This document shows, piece after piece, positions 7,839 to 15,606 of a stretch of 34,400 nucleotides of DNA. The stretch covers positions 1 to 34,400 of the forward strand of contig CAMATI010000020.1 in NCBI GenBank assembly GCA_945861095.1. Reading direction: 5' to 3'. This DNA is from Asaia bogorensis (GTDB lineage Bacteria > Pseudomonadota > Alphaproteobacteria > Acetobacterales > Acetobacteraceae). Numbering within the stretch: the stretch's first letter is position 1; each line of letters begins with the position of its first letter. The notes under the pieces were generated by a model. That model had not been told where the DNA came from, searched no databases, and saw nothing but the letters and a program-made list of their open reading frames with translations. Position numbers and translations under genes: made by a program.

Positions 7839-8591
7839 ATGGACCTGCAACTGCGTGGCAAGACCGCCGTCGTCACCGGCGCCAGCATGGGGATCGGGCG
7901 GGCCATCGCCAAGGCGCTCGCGGCCGAGGGCGTGCGCGTGGTCGGCGTCGCTCGCCGGATCGAACTGATGGAAGCCATGGCCGATGAGGTCGAGGCCGCC
8001 CAGCATCCCAGGCCCATCCTGGTGCAGCAGGATGTGATGGAGGAAGACGCCGCCGCGAAGATCGCCGCCGCGGCCCAGGACGCGGTTGGCCGGGTCGATA
8101 TCCTGGTCAACAACGCCGGAGGTTCTCGCCGCCTGCCGGTCGATGCGCCCGAGGAGAAATGGGTCGAGGCCATGACCCTGAACTTCACCCGGCCTCGCCA
8201 GTTGGCGCATGCGCTGCTGCCCGGCATGATCGACAACCGTTGGGGCCGCATCATCAACATCACCGGCAAGAGCGAGCCCGACCATCTGAACGCCGCCTTC
8301 TCCGCCAAGGCTGGCATCCATGCCTGGGCGAAAGGCCTGTCCATCGAGGTCGGGCAGTTCGGGATTACCGTGAACTCGATCCCACCCGGACGGATCATGA
8401 GCGAGCAGATCCGGCGCAACTATCCGGAGGATTTCCGCAAGGAGTTCGCGGAGAAGGAAATCCCGGTGAAGTATTGGGGGGAACCGGAGGATCTGGCGGT
8501 GATGGCGGTTTGGCTGGCGTCGCCGCTGGCGCGGTATATCACGGGGACGGTGATCCCGGTGGATGGTGGGTTGCGGCGGTATTCGTTCTGA
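7839..8591 (+). CDS. SDR family protein with Phe in place of the catalytic Tyr
   Basis: A 250-aa short-chain dehydrogenase/reductase fold with cofactor motif TGASMGIG (13-20) and NNAG (91-94). In the catalytic YxxxK position the sequence reads FSAK: Phe154 replaces Tyr, and Lys157 is kept. The serine region reads NITGKSEP. The C-terminus has the usual GTVIPVDGG. I recall close relatives with the same NITGKSEP...F..K pattern, so this is probably a subfamily trait and not a sequencing error. Oxidoreductase activity by the standard mechanism is doubtful. An AAAGGA sits about ten bases before the ATG. It probably forms its own transcription unit. Confidence 0.9.
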   Translation: MDLQLRGKTAVVTGASMGIGRAIAKALAAEGVRVVGVARRIELMEAMADEVEAAQHPRPILVQQDVMEEDAAAKIAAAAQDAVGRVDILVNNAGGSRRLPVDAPEEKWVEAMTLNFTRPRQLAHALLPGMIDNRWGRIINITGKSEPDHLNAAFSAKAGIHAWAKGLSIEVGQFGITVNSIPPGRIMSEQIRRNYPEDFRKEFAEKEIPVKYWGEPEDLAVMAVWLASPLARYITGTVIPVDGGLRRYSF

Positions 8592-8620
8592 GGAACGAGA
8601 CCCGTTTCCCGACGCGGTCG

Positions 8621-8836
8621 CTACAGGTCGATGTCATCCGCTCCGTAAGCCACGTAGGGCTCCAACCCCTGCCCCATGGCCCGCTCGCGCATCGTCCGCA
8701 GCAGCGCCCGCTTCGCCGGAGTCCGTCGCCGACCGCTGTTGCGGACCGCCTCGATCGTCACCTCGGCGATATCCAGGTCACGCTTCCGCGCCTCGATCGT
8801 CGCAATGAAACCCTGCACGGATACGATCCTGCACAT
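8621..8836 (-). CDS. Small hypothetical protein
   Basis: A 71-aa protein rich in Arg, Glu and Ala, with a central helical stretch (ATIEARKRDLDIAEVTIEAV) and an acidic end (GADDIDL). Codon third positions are strongly G/C as in the neighbours, which supports real coding. A longer form from ATG at 8872 (MSSLPQDYWDGI...) is also plausible, and would overlap the first bases of one possible start of the divergent ECHDC3-like gene. Neither start has a good ribosome-binding site. I do not recognise the family. Confidence 0.45.
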   Translation of the reverse strand: MCRIVSVQGFIATIEARKRDLDIAEVTIEAVRNSGRRRTPAKRALLRTMRERAMGQGLEPYVAYGADDIDL

Positions 8837-8921
8837 GATGCCATCCCAATAATCCTGGGGCAGACTGGACATGGCGGAGACAATGATGCTCCCCTCGACA
8901 AATGCAAGCGCCCCGAGTGCC

Positions 8922-9722
8922 ATGAACGACCATACACCCCAAACCGAATCCATCCTGACCCGCACGGACACCGAAGACGGCATCGCGACCCTGACCCTGA
9001 ACCGTCCGGCCGCGCGCAACGCGTTGTCCATGGGCCTGATGACCGCGCTGGACGCCGAACTGGCCGCCATCGCCGATGACCGAGCCGTCCGGGTCGTGAT
9101 CATCGCCGCCGCCGGCCCCGCCTTCTGTGCCGGCCACGACCTTCGAGAAATCCGGGCCAATCCCACCCGGGGCGCCTACGAAGCGGTGTTCGCTCTGTGC
9201 TCGCGCCTGATGACGCGGATCGTGCGCCTGCCCAAGCCCGTTATTGCCCAGGTGCATGGGGTCGCCACCGCCGCCGGCTGCCAACTCGTAGCCAGCGCCG
9301 ACCTGGCCGTCGCCGCCGATACCGCCCGTTTCGCCACGCCGGGGGTCGATATCGGCCTGTTCTGCTCCACCCCGATGGTCGCGTTGACCCGAGCGGTGGG
9401 GCGCAAGGCCGCCATGGAGATGCTGATGACCGGCGATTTCGTGCCAGCCGAACGCGCCCGAGAGCTAGGCCTGATCAACCGCGTGGTGCCCCAGGCGGAT
9501 CTGGGCGCCGCCACGATGGCACTGGCGCGCCAGATCGCCTCGAAAAGCCCGCTGACCCTGGCGATCGGCAAGGAAGCCTTCTACCGACAGGCGGAGATGG
9601 ACCTGGATCACGCCTATGCCTATGCGTCCGAGGTCATGACCCGGAACATGCTGGCGCGCGACGCGGGGGAAGGCATCGATGCCTTCCTGCAAAAACGCGC
9701 CCCAAGCTGGACCGGCACTTGA
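8922..9722 (+). CDS. Crotonase-family protein, ECHDC3-like
   Basis: A 266-aa crotonase fold with an oxyanion segment PAFCAGHDLREI (66-77) and VATAAGCQLVASADLA. The block RFATPGVDIGLFCST is the hallmark I associate with ECHDC3 (enoyl-CoA hydratase domain-containing 3). Both catalytic glutamates of classical hydratases are replaced: Gln121 at the Glu144 position and Gly141 at the Glu164 position. Hydratase activity is therefore unlikely and the true reaction is unknown. ATG 8922 is chosen because the upstream in-frame codons from 8871 look non-conserved. No strong ribosome-binding site decides this. The cbpA gene begins 49 nt after the stop. Confidence 0.9.
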   Translation: MNDHTPQTESILTRTDTEDGIATLTLNRPAARNALSMGLMTALDAELAAIADDRAVRVVIIAAAGPAFCAGHDLREIRANPTRGAYEAVFALCSRLMTRIVRLPKPVIAQVHGVATAAGCQLVASADLAVAADTARFATPGVDIGLFCSTPMVALTRAVGRKAAMEMLMTGDFVPAERARELGLINRVVPQADLGAATMALARQIASKSPLTLAIGKEAFYRQAEMDLDHAYAYASEVMTRNMLARDAGEGIDAFLQKRAPSWTGT

Positions 9723-9771
9723 ACCTGGGACTTGATCTGGCGTCCCCGGCCACACAGGTTACGGGGTACCC

Positions 9772-10713
9772 ATGAAAGACCCATATCAAGCCCTGGGCGT
9801 GCAACGCTCTGACAACGAAACGGCCATTCGCGCCGCCTATCGGAAGCTGGCCAAAAAGCACCACCCCGACATGAACCCCGGCAAGCCCGAGGCGGCCGAG
9901 GCGTTCAAGGAAATCTCCACCGCGTATGAATTGCTGTCGGACAAGGACAAGCGTGCCCGGTTCGACCGGGGAGAGATCGACGCCGCCGGCAACGACGTGC
10001 AGCCGCAACGTCCGTTCTACCGCGATTTCGGCGACACGCCGGGGCACGACAAATATCGCGGCTCCGGCGGGTTCACGCAGGACGACATCGACTCGTTCTT
10101 CACCCAGGCTTTTGGTCCCGGGGGCGGACCAGGGGGAGGACCCGGACGCGGCGGTCCCGGCGGGGGCCGGGGCGGGCAGCGCTTTTCCGCGCGCGGGCCG
10201 GATGCGCAATACATGCTGACCATCGGCTTTCTCGACGCGGCCAACGGCACCACCCGCCGGGTCGGCCTGTCGGAGGGACGCACGTTGGACGTCCGCATCC
10301 CGCCCGGAACCGAGGATGGGCACGTCCTGCGCCTGAAGGCCCAGGGCATGGCCGGTATCGGCGGCGGCCCACCCGGCGACGCGCTGGTCGAAATCGCCGT
10401 GGCCCCGCATCCGTTGTTCAAGCGCCATGGCGATGACATCGTGATCGAATTCCCGGTCTCCCTGCGCGAAGCCGTGGTCGGCGCCACCTTGGAAGTGCCC
10501 ACCATCCGCGGCAAGGTGCGCCTGACCATCCCGCCCCATTCCGGTTCGGGCACCAGGCTGCGCCTGCGCGGGCGTGGCATCCGGGAAGGCCATCAGTTCG
10601 TGCAGTTGCACGTCGTGGTGCCGCCGGCCGAGGAGCCGGAACTGGCCGAATTCCTGAAGACCTGGGAGGAGAAGCATCCCTTCGACCCGCGGGCCGGGCT
10701 GGAGGACGCATGA
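9772..10713 (+). CDS. cbpA: DnaJ-type co-chaperone CbpA
   Basis: A 313-aa class II (zinc-finger-less) J-domain protein that stimulates DnaK; in E. coli CbpA also binds curved DNA. The J domain covers residues 1-70 with HPD at 31-33. A Gly-rich linker (about 117-140, PGGG/GRGG repeats) follows, then two beta-sandwich client-binding domains (LDVRIPPGTEDGHVLRLKAQG; KVRLTIPPHSGSGTRLRLRG) and a dimerisation tail (EEPELAEFLKTWEEKHPF). No CxxCxGxG zinc motifs occur. Its stop overlaps the start of cbpM by 4 nt, which fits the known cbpA-cbpM operon. Confidence 0.94.
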   Translation: MKDPYQALGVQRSDNETAIRAAYRKLAKKHHPDMNPGKPEAAEAFKEISTAYELLSDKDKRARFDRGEIDAAGNDVQPQRPFYRDFGDTPGHDKYRGSGGFTQDDIDSFFTQAFGPGGGPGGGPGRGGPGGGRGGQRFSARGPDAQYMLTIGFLDAANGTTRRVGLSEGRTLDVRIPPGTEDGHVLRLKAQGMAGIGGGPPGDALVEIAVAPHPLFKRHGDDIVIEFPVSLREAVVGATLEVPTIRGKVRLTIPPHSGSGTRLRLRGRGIREGHQFVQLHVVVPPAEEPELAEFLKTWEEKHPFDPRAGLEDA

Positions 10714-11027
10714 CCGGCCTGACCGCCGTGGTGGCGCTGTTCGCCGATCTGGGGGAAGCCGAACTGATCGCCTGGGTGGAGCGCGGTTGGGTGCGCCCGG
10801 AAGGCGTTGGGGCAGAGGCTGAATGGGTCTTCCTCGACATCGACATTGCCCGCATCCGGCTGGTCCACGATCTGAGCCGCCGGATGGCGTTGGACCCCGA
10901 TGCGATTCCCCTGGTGCTGTCCCTGCTGGACCAGATCCACGAATTGCGGGGGCAGGTCCGGTCCGTGTTGCGCGCTACGGAGAGCCAGCCGGAGGCCGTG
11001 CGGAAAGTGATCCTGGCGGCGCTGTAG
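10710..11027 (+). CDS. cbpM: Chaperone modulatory protein CbpM
   Basis: A 105-aa helical protein in the position and with the features of CbpM, the specific inhibitor that binds the CbpA J domain. The MerR-like N-terminus contains LIAWVERGWVRPEG and the C-terminal half is a long helix (IPLVLSLLDQIHELRGQV). ATG overlaps the cbpA stop (ATGA), so translation is probably coupled and keeps inhibitor and co-chaperone in proportion. Confidence 0.9.
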   Translation: MTGLTAVVALFADLGEAELIAWVERGWVRPEGVGAEAEWVFLDIDIARIRLVHDLSRRMALDPDAIPLVLSLLDQIHELRGQVRSVLRATESQPEAVRKVILAAL

Positions 11028-11260
11028 CGACCATATCGGACAGTTTTTCGCTGTTTTATGAAATTGTTATCGTCCGATCTTAAGCCACCGTCGCAGGTCG
11101 TGCGCCGATCCGCGATTCGTTACGAACAGGCGCGCTTCCCGGTTTTCACGGTTTTGCTTTAGAATCCGCCGCTTGTCGCCGTCGGTTGCGATTGCACGTG
11201 AACCGCGCCGGTCGGCGACCCGGGCGCCTGCCCGATTGATCCACGCTCGTTTGGGGTTCC

Positions 11261-11316
11261 CTGGGCCTGGTCCCCTGGGCCTGGTCCCCTGGGCGTGGTC
11301 CCCTGGGCGTGGTTCC
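11261..11316 (+). repeat. 14-nt tandem repeat array, four units
   Basis: Units read CTGGGCCTGGTCCC twice, then CTGGGCGTGGTCCC and CTGGGCGTGGTTCC. A partly degraded fifth unit follows. Each unit has a GGG...CCC core able to fold into a tiny hairpin. It lies in the gap after cbpM. Confidence 0.92.
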
Positions 11317-11491
11317 CTGGTCGGTCCCTTGGGGGATCCCCCGCCCCCGGTCGGCACATCCATCGGACCTCGGATGACCGAACGGTCTCCCGGCGCACTA
11401 CCAACCGGCGTAACCATTCACCGATGCACTGCCCTGACCGTTGTTGCCAAGCCTGATCCGGCATACCACGCTGTCAACGACAGGAAGTGGG

Positions 11492-11517
11492 TTGCCGGAT
11501 CAAGCCCGGCAATGACG
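11492..11517. repeat. REP-like palindrome TTGCCGGATCAAGCCCGGCAA
   Basis: The dyad TTGCCGG / CCGGCAA has a short centre and is followed by TGACG. Full or half copies occur near 1208, 2668, 2754, 11455, 13733, 13800, 14090 and 28047. All are between genes. Confidence 0.7.
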
Positions 11518-11569
11518 AGCGGGTGGCGGGCCGAGCATCGGTGATGGTTTCGACCGGTTGGCAGGACAG

Positions 11570-11727
11570 CAGCAGACGCAGGGCGACGCTCAAGCAAGTC
11601 CGCCCCTGTTCGGCGTCACCAGGCTGTCTCTGCCGTATTCGTGCCGTCGTGACGGACCCGATTATCTCGGGCATCGCCCTGGCCGGTGACGCGAATCCGT
11701 CTGTGATACATGTGTATTGCCTATCCC
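11570..11727 (+). repeat. Dispersed repeat, copy B
   Basis: Inverted partner of 911-1069, about 80% identical by hand count over nearly the whole length. It shares GTCCGCCCCTGTTCG, CCGTCGTGAC and the end ATACATGTGTAT plus CCTATCCC. Similarity stops at both ends, so this is a discrete element and not part of a larger duplication. Confidence 0.7.
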
Positions 11728-12023
11728 CCAACGTTGATCGCGATCACAGAGTGGTCCGTGCACAGCAGCGCCGGTTACGACCCTTTTCAGACAATCGGAG
11801 CTTTGTCCGTCTCGACTGACCTTTGGTGCGTGTACTTTTCGACGCGCGCCTGGCATGGTTTGCAACGGTCGACGGCTCTCCGGAATAAATAGACGGGGAC
11901 AATCCCGTGGTCCCTTCGGCGCTCCGTCCCTTGCCATTCGTCAGGTCGGCTGGCAGCGTCACCACAACGGTCGCAGGCCAATGACCGATAATAAGCAATT
12001 CCGTGGCAGCCCAGGAGGGGAAC

Positions 12024-13721
12024 ATGACAACAACGGCTCGAAGCTACTTCCACCGTGCTTCACCAGTGTCATTGCTCAACGATACACTGGGTGGGGCATT
12101 GGATAAAGCCGCTGCGCGTTGGCCGGACCAGGAGGCCGTCGTGGTCCGTGATCAGGGCGCCCGCATGACTTTCGCAGATCTGCTTCGGGAGGTCGATCGT
12201 CTCGCCATCGGCCTGATTGCCCTGGGACTGAAACCTGGAGACCGGGTCGGACTCTGGTCCCCCAACCGGATCGAGTGGGTGCTGACCCAATACGCCACCG
12301 CCAAGGCGGGTCTGATCCTGGTGAACATCAATCCGGGTTACCGCGCCGCGGAACTGGAATACGCACTGAACAAGGTCGAATGCCGCGTGTTGATCACAGC
12401 GGACCAGTTCAGGACCACGCATTACATCGGGATATTGCGTGAGTTGGCGCCGGAACTCGAGCATTGCCCACCTGGCGCGCTGGTTGCCGCTCGGCTGCCT
12501 CATCTGACCACCGCCATTCATTTCGCTGATACCGATGAGCCCGGATACTTCCGGTTCAGCGATATTCAGGCGCTTGGCGGACCGGCGGAACGGGCGCGGC
12601 TGGATGAACTGTCGGGGCTGCTGCAACCGGATGATCCGATCAATATCCAGTTCACGTCCGGCACGACCGGATCGCCCAAGGCCGCGACGCTGACCCATCA
12701 CGGTCTACTGAACAACGGGTATTTTCTTGGTCTGATGATGGACGCCAGGCAAGGCGATCGGCAGGGCGTGCCTTTTCCGCTGTATCATGTTGGCGGCATG
12801 GTCGGCGGCAGCATCCTGGGTGTCAGTCTGGGTGTGACGATTGTTTATCTGGGTGAGGCGTTTGATCCGTTGGCATCGCTCGAGGCGATTCAGGCGGAAC
12901 GGTGCACGCATTTCTGTGGTGTACCGACAATGCTGATCGCTATCCTCAACCACCCGGCGTTCCGCCAGTTCGACATGAGCAGTTTGCGCGGCGGATGGGC
13001 CGGCGGCTCTCCGGTGCCCAGCGATACCGCGAGGCGGGTGATGGATGATATGAACATGCGGGATTTCATCTGCCTCTATGGCATGACCGAACTGTCCGGC
13101 AGCAGCGTGCAAAACACCCCGGAAGATTCATTCGAACAGCGTGTCGGAACCGTCGGACGGGTGCAACCGCACATGGAAGTCAGGATCGCGGGCCCCGACG
13201 GGCGAACAGTCCCGATCGGCACCCAGGGCGAAGTCTGCTTCCGGGGTGTCATGGTCATGCGCGGTTACTGGGGCGATCAGGCGCGGACGCGTGAAACAAT
13301 CGATGAGGCGGGCTGGTTGCACTCCGGCGATCTGGGCGTCATCGACGCGGACGGCTTCATCCGGATCACCGGACGCAGCAAGGACATGGTGATCCGCGGC
13401 GGCGAAAACATCTACCCGCGGGAGGTCGAGGAATTCCTGTTCAAACATCCCGCCGTCGCCGACGCGCAGGGTTTCGGCGTGCCTGACGCGCATTGGGGTG
13501 AAGAATTCTGTGTCTGGATCAAGCTGAAGGACGGCGCGACCGTGACCGAGGAAGACATCCGGTCGTTCTGCCGAGGCCAGATCACGCATTTCAAAGTACC
13601 GCGCTACGTGCGGTTCGTCGATGAGTTTCCGATGACGGTCACCGGCAAAGTGCAGAAATTCGTGATGCGAGAGATGATGTCGAGGGAACTCACGTCTACC
13701 GCCCTAACCATGGACGGGTAG
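12024..13721 (+). CDS. AMP-forming acyl-CoA synthetase, ACSF2-like
   Basis: A 565-aa fatty-acyl-CoA ligase of the ACSF2/FadD branch. Motifs: FTSGTTGSPKAA (210-221), YGMTELSG, HSGDLGVIDADGFIRITGR with the hinge KDMVIRGGENIYPREVEEF, and the catalytic lysine in MTVTGKVQKF near the C-terminus. ATG 12024 has AGGAGG with a short spacer; an upstream in-frame ATG at 12003 lacks one. It is only distantly similar to the synthetase at 2813-4438, so the two are not a recent duplication. It stands alone between two repeat-rich gaps. Its codon use looks slightly less G/C-extreme than its neighbours, a weak hint of separate origin. Confidence 0.93.
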   Translation: MTTTARSYFHRASPVSLLNDTLGGALDKAAARWPDQEAVVVRDQGARMTFADLLREVDRLAIGLIALGLKPGDRVGLWSPNRIEWVLTQYATAKAGLILVNINPGYRAAELEYALNKVECRVLITADQFRTTHYIGILRELAPELEHCPPGALVAARLPHLTTAIHFADTDEPGYFRFSDIQALGGPAERARLDELSGLLQPDDPINIQFTSGTTGSPKAATLTHHGLLNNGYFLGLMMDARQGDRQGVPFPLYHVGGMVGGSILGVSLGVTIVYLGEAFDPLASLEAIQAERCTHFCGVPTMLIAILNHPAFRQFDMSSLRGGWAGGSPVPSDTARRVMDDMNMRDFICLYGMTELSGSSVQNTPEDSFEQRVGTVGRVQPHMEVRIAGPDGRTVPIGTQGEVCFRGVMVMRGYWGDQARTRETIDEAGWLHSGDLGVIDADGFIRITGRSKDMVIRGGENIYPREVEEFLFKHPAVADAQGFGVPDAHWGEEFCVWIKLKDGATVTEEDIRSFCRGQITHFKVPRYVRFVDEFPMTVTGKVQKFVMREMMSRELTSTALTMDG

Positions 13722-14514
13722 ACACGCCCCCCGTCATTGCCGGACTTGTTGGCGTGGAAGGCTCCCCGGCTTCGCATGCCAGACGTGGGCTTGTTACTAA
13801 CCAAGTCCGGAGCCGTCCATGATCCAGTATAAGCGCGCAGCCATCGACACGTCCAAAGCCGTGCGGTGCGATTTCAGCCCTTGAACCCAACAGGCCGTCC
13901 ATACATGTCCGATCCGGGTTCCTCGGCCAGGGCGTCGAACGTGGACCAGGGGACCCGCTGGAGGGGGCTGTATGTGACAGTATTCCCGTGCGGTTCCATG
14001 TGGTTCGACCCCTGTCCCGATTCGCGGCATGGCGATGGCTTGGAGTCGAATCCACAAAAAAAGAGAAGAACTTCTAACCGGACAGCCGTGGGTCAAGCCC
14101 GGCCATGACGGGGATGGGGGCGTTTGCCCCAACCAGGACCGGGAGGAGGGGCAATTGCCCCAAGAAAATCCGTCTCCCATCCGGATCTCCATTCCCCATC
14201 CGAGGATGTGTGAAGGCACTATCCCGCCAGGGAGTGGGGCTAGAGCGGTTTCACGCTGACTGGAAACGGCAAACCGTAAGAGGGGCAAAAGTGTGGGTAA
14301 ATTTTGCGAATAGCCGTATCATTCCGGTCTCTGATACCGGAATAGAGGCTGATTTCCGCCATTCGTTCGCTGGACCCAAGCTTATGCCGCACCTGCTTAC
14401 CCACACTTTTGCCCCTTTTACGGCAAACCGCTCTAGCTCTTTGTTTAGTCGCATGATTCACGCACTGTTACGTTCCGCTCAGCACGATCATGCTCTAGTT
14501 TGCTCCACCCGCCG
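13722..14514. other. Intergenic region with REP-like repeats and a MITE-like element
   Basis: No protein-like frame. It holds REP-like half-sites just after the synthetase stop (CATTGCCGGACTTG near 13733, CCAAGTCCGG near 13800), another near 14090, the palindromes GGGGCGTTTGCCCC (14117-14130) and GGGGCAATTGCCCC (14148-14161), and the element at 14239-14437. A CTAGAGCATGATCGTGCT-type motif lies on the minus strand at about 14480-14497. Confidence 0.55.
14239..14437. mobile_element. MITE-like element with two-part inverted repeats
   Basis: The outer ends are perfect 13-nt inverted repeats, GCTAGAGCGGTTT at 14239-14251 and its complement at 14425-14437. An inner 25-nt pair (14276-14300 and 14397-14421, reading GGGGCAAAAGTGTGGGTAA) matches with one mismatch. 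On the left, 24 extra bases separate outer and inner arms. The centre contains a perfect 8-bp hairpin with a 7-nt loop (14321-14343). It is about 199 nt and carries no gene. The ends and size suit a non-autonomous element or a folded RNA. No clear target-site duplication was found. Confidence 0.68.
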
Positions 14515-15420
14515 CTATGCGTTGTCGCGGCACCATTCCGCCACCTGGGCGTGGGTCGCGAACCAGCAGCTTCCCTTCGCCTTCATGTGGCGGATCAGCC
14601 GTTCCAGCAACGGCAAGCGGGAACGATGACCGATGAAGTGCGGGTGCATCGTCAGCAGGAACAACCCGTTTTCTTCCCAGGCCCCATCGAACTCGGCGGT
14701 AAAGATTTCCTCCACGGCTGATGGCGGGGTGTAGGGGCGCAGCGCGGAAAACCGCAGGAAGTTGAAATAGACCGCATCGTCGCGGATCCATTCGGGGGGA
14801 AGCTCGATGATCCCGGTCGGCTGCCCCTGATCGAGCAGTTCGTAAGGGTCGTCGTCCGCCATCAGGGAGCTGTCATACAGCAGTCCCATCTCCCGGATGA
14901 TGTCGAGCGTATTGACCGAGAAATCCCAGCTCGCCGTCCGCATCCCGACCGGGTCCTTGCCGGAGATGCGCGCCAATGTGTCGCGGGCGCGGAACGTCAG
15001 GTCGCGTTCGGCTTCCCGAGGCAGGGTGGTATTGGCCTCATGGATCCAGGAGTGGATGCCGATCTCGTGCCCGTCGTCTGCCACCGCTCGGACCTCGTCC
15101 GGGTGCAGCAGGGCGGACACGGCCGGGTAGAAGAAGCTGGCGGGGATCGATTCCCGCTCCAACAGGCGGCGGATGCGGGGCATGGCCTGGCGAGCCCCGT
15201 ACTGGCCCTGGGAAATGCGCATCGGGCTGGGGTCGTTGTCGCGCAACGGGATCGTCTCATGATCCGCGTCGAAGCTGAGCGCCACCGCGCAGCGTGCCCC
15301 ATTCGGCCATGTCTTCGGCTTCATGCTGCGTCCACCGCGCGCCCGACCGACGATCTGGCGCCAGGTCTCCTCCGGCCATTGCCACGGTTCGAGATTTGGG
15401 GTTTTGGCGTCCGTGCTCAT
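14515..15420 (-). CDS. Polysaccharide deacetylase (NodB fold) family protein
   Basis: A 301-aa carbohydrate-esterase-4-like hydrolase. NodB motifs are visible: SFDADHE (D51, D53) and the metal pair in HSWIHE (H123, H127), followed by GMRTASWDFS and FLLTMHPHFIG. The arrangement resembles the allantoinase PuuE / Helicobacter PgdA branch, whose members deacetylate peptidoglycan or open cyclic amides. There is no signal peptide, so a cytoplasmic small-molecule amide substrate is plausible. ATG 15420 is chosen for GGAGGG eight bases upstream. The divergent neighbour is an amidase, and a joint role in breaking down an amide compound is inference. Confidence 0.88.
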   Translation of the reverse strand: MSTDAKTPNLEPWQWPEETWRQIVGRARGGRSMKPKTWPNGARCAVALSFDADHETIPLRDNDPSPMRISQGQYGARQAMPRIRRLLERESIPASFFYPAVSALLHPDEVRAVADDGHEIGIHSWIHEANTTLPREAERDLTFRARDTLARISGKDPVGMRTASWDFSVNTLDIIREMGLLYDSSLMADDDPYELLDQGQPTGIIELPPEWIRDDAVYFNFLRFSALRPYTPPSAVEEIFTAEFDGAWEENGLFLLTMHPHFIGHRSRLPLLERLIRHMKAKGSCWFATHAQVAEWCRDNA

Positions 15421-15507
15421 CCGGGGTTCCCTCCGCTGCGTGGGGCCGGCATGGTGCGCCATAAGTGTCCGTCCGGGAAGTCTGTCGGTTCGGGGCGGTG
15501 CCGTATC

Positions 15508-15546
15508 CACAGCCTCCCCCTCCCGCAAGGGGAGGGGGAGGCTGTG
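15508..15546. repeat. Perfect 17-bp hairpin between divergent genes
   Basis: The stem 15508-15524 (CACAGCCTCCCCCTCCC) pairs perfectly with 15530-15546 across the loop GCAAG. It lies in the 186-nt gap between the deacetylase and amidase starts. It has no T tract on the plus strand, so it is not a classical terminator. Similar CCTCCCCCT palindromes are, as I recall, scattered between genes in GC-rich alphaproteobacteria. Confidence 0.85.
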
Positions 15547-15606
15547 TCACCAACCGCCGGACTTCGCGAACGGATACATCGACCTCGCCTGGGAAAGACG
15601 CATACC

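Larger units (their letters stand above)
11028..12023. other. Repeat-rich intergenic region
   Basis: About 1 kb with no convincing gene. It holds the 14-nt tandem array (11261-11316), a REP-like palindrome (11492-11517), copy B of the roughly 159-nt dispersed repeat (11570-11727) and the leader of the second acyl-CoA synthetase. The 11738-12010 part is less GC-rich and probably carries that gene's promoter; no clear -35/-10 pair could be chosen. Confidence 0.55.

Noticed and set aside
9718..9747. Heat-shock (RpoH) promoter before cbpA: CTTGAA and CCCC
   Set aside because: The spacing of 20 nt and the poor -10 match do not fit RpoH consensus well enough to report.
15040..15606. Long N-terminal extension of the amidase frame
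   Set aside because: It runs antisense to the deacetylase gene and through the 17-bp hairpin. The amidase family N-terminus begins at 15607.
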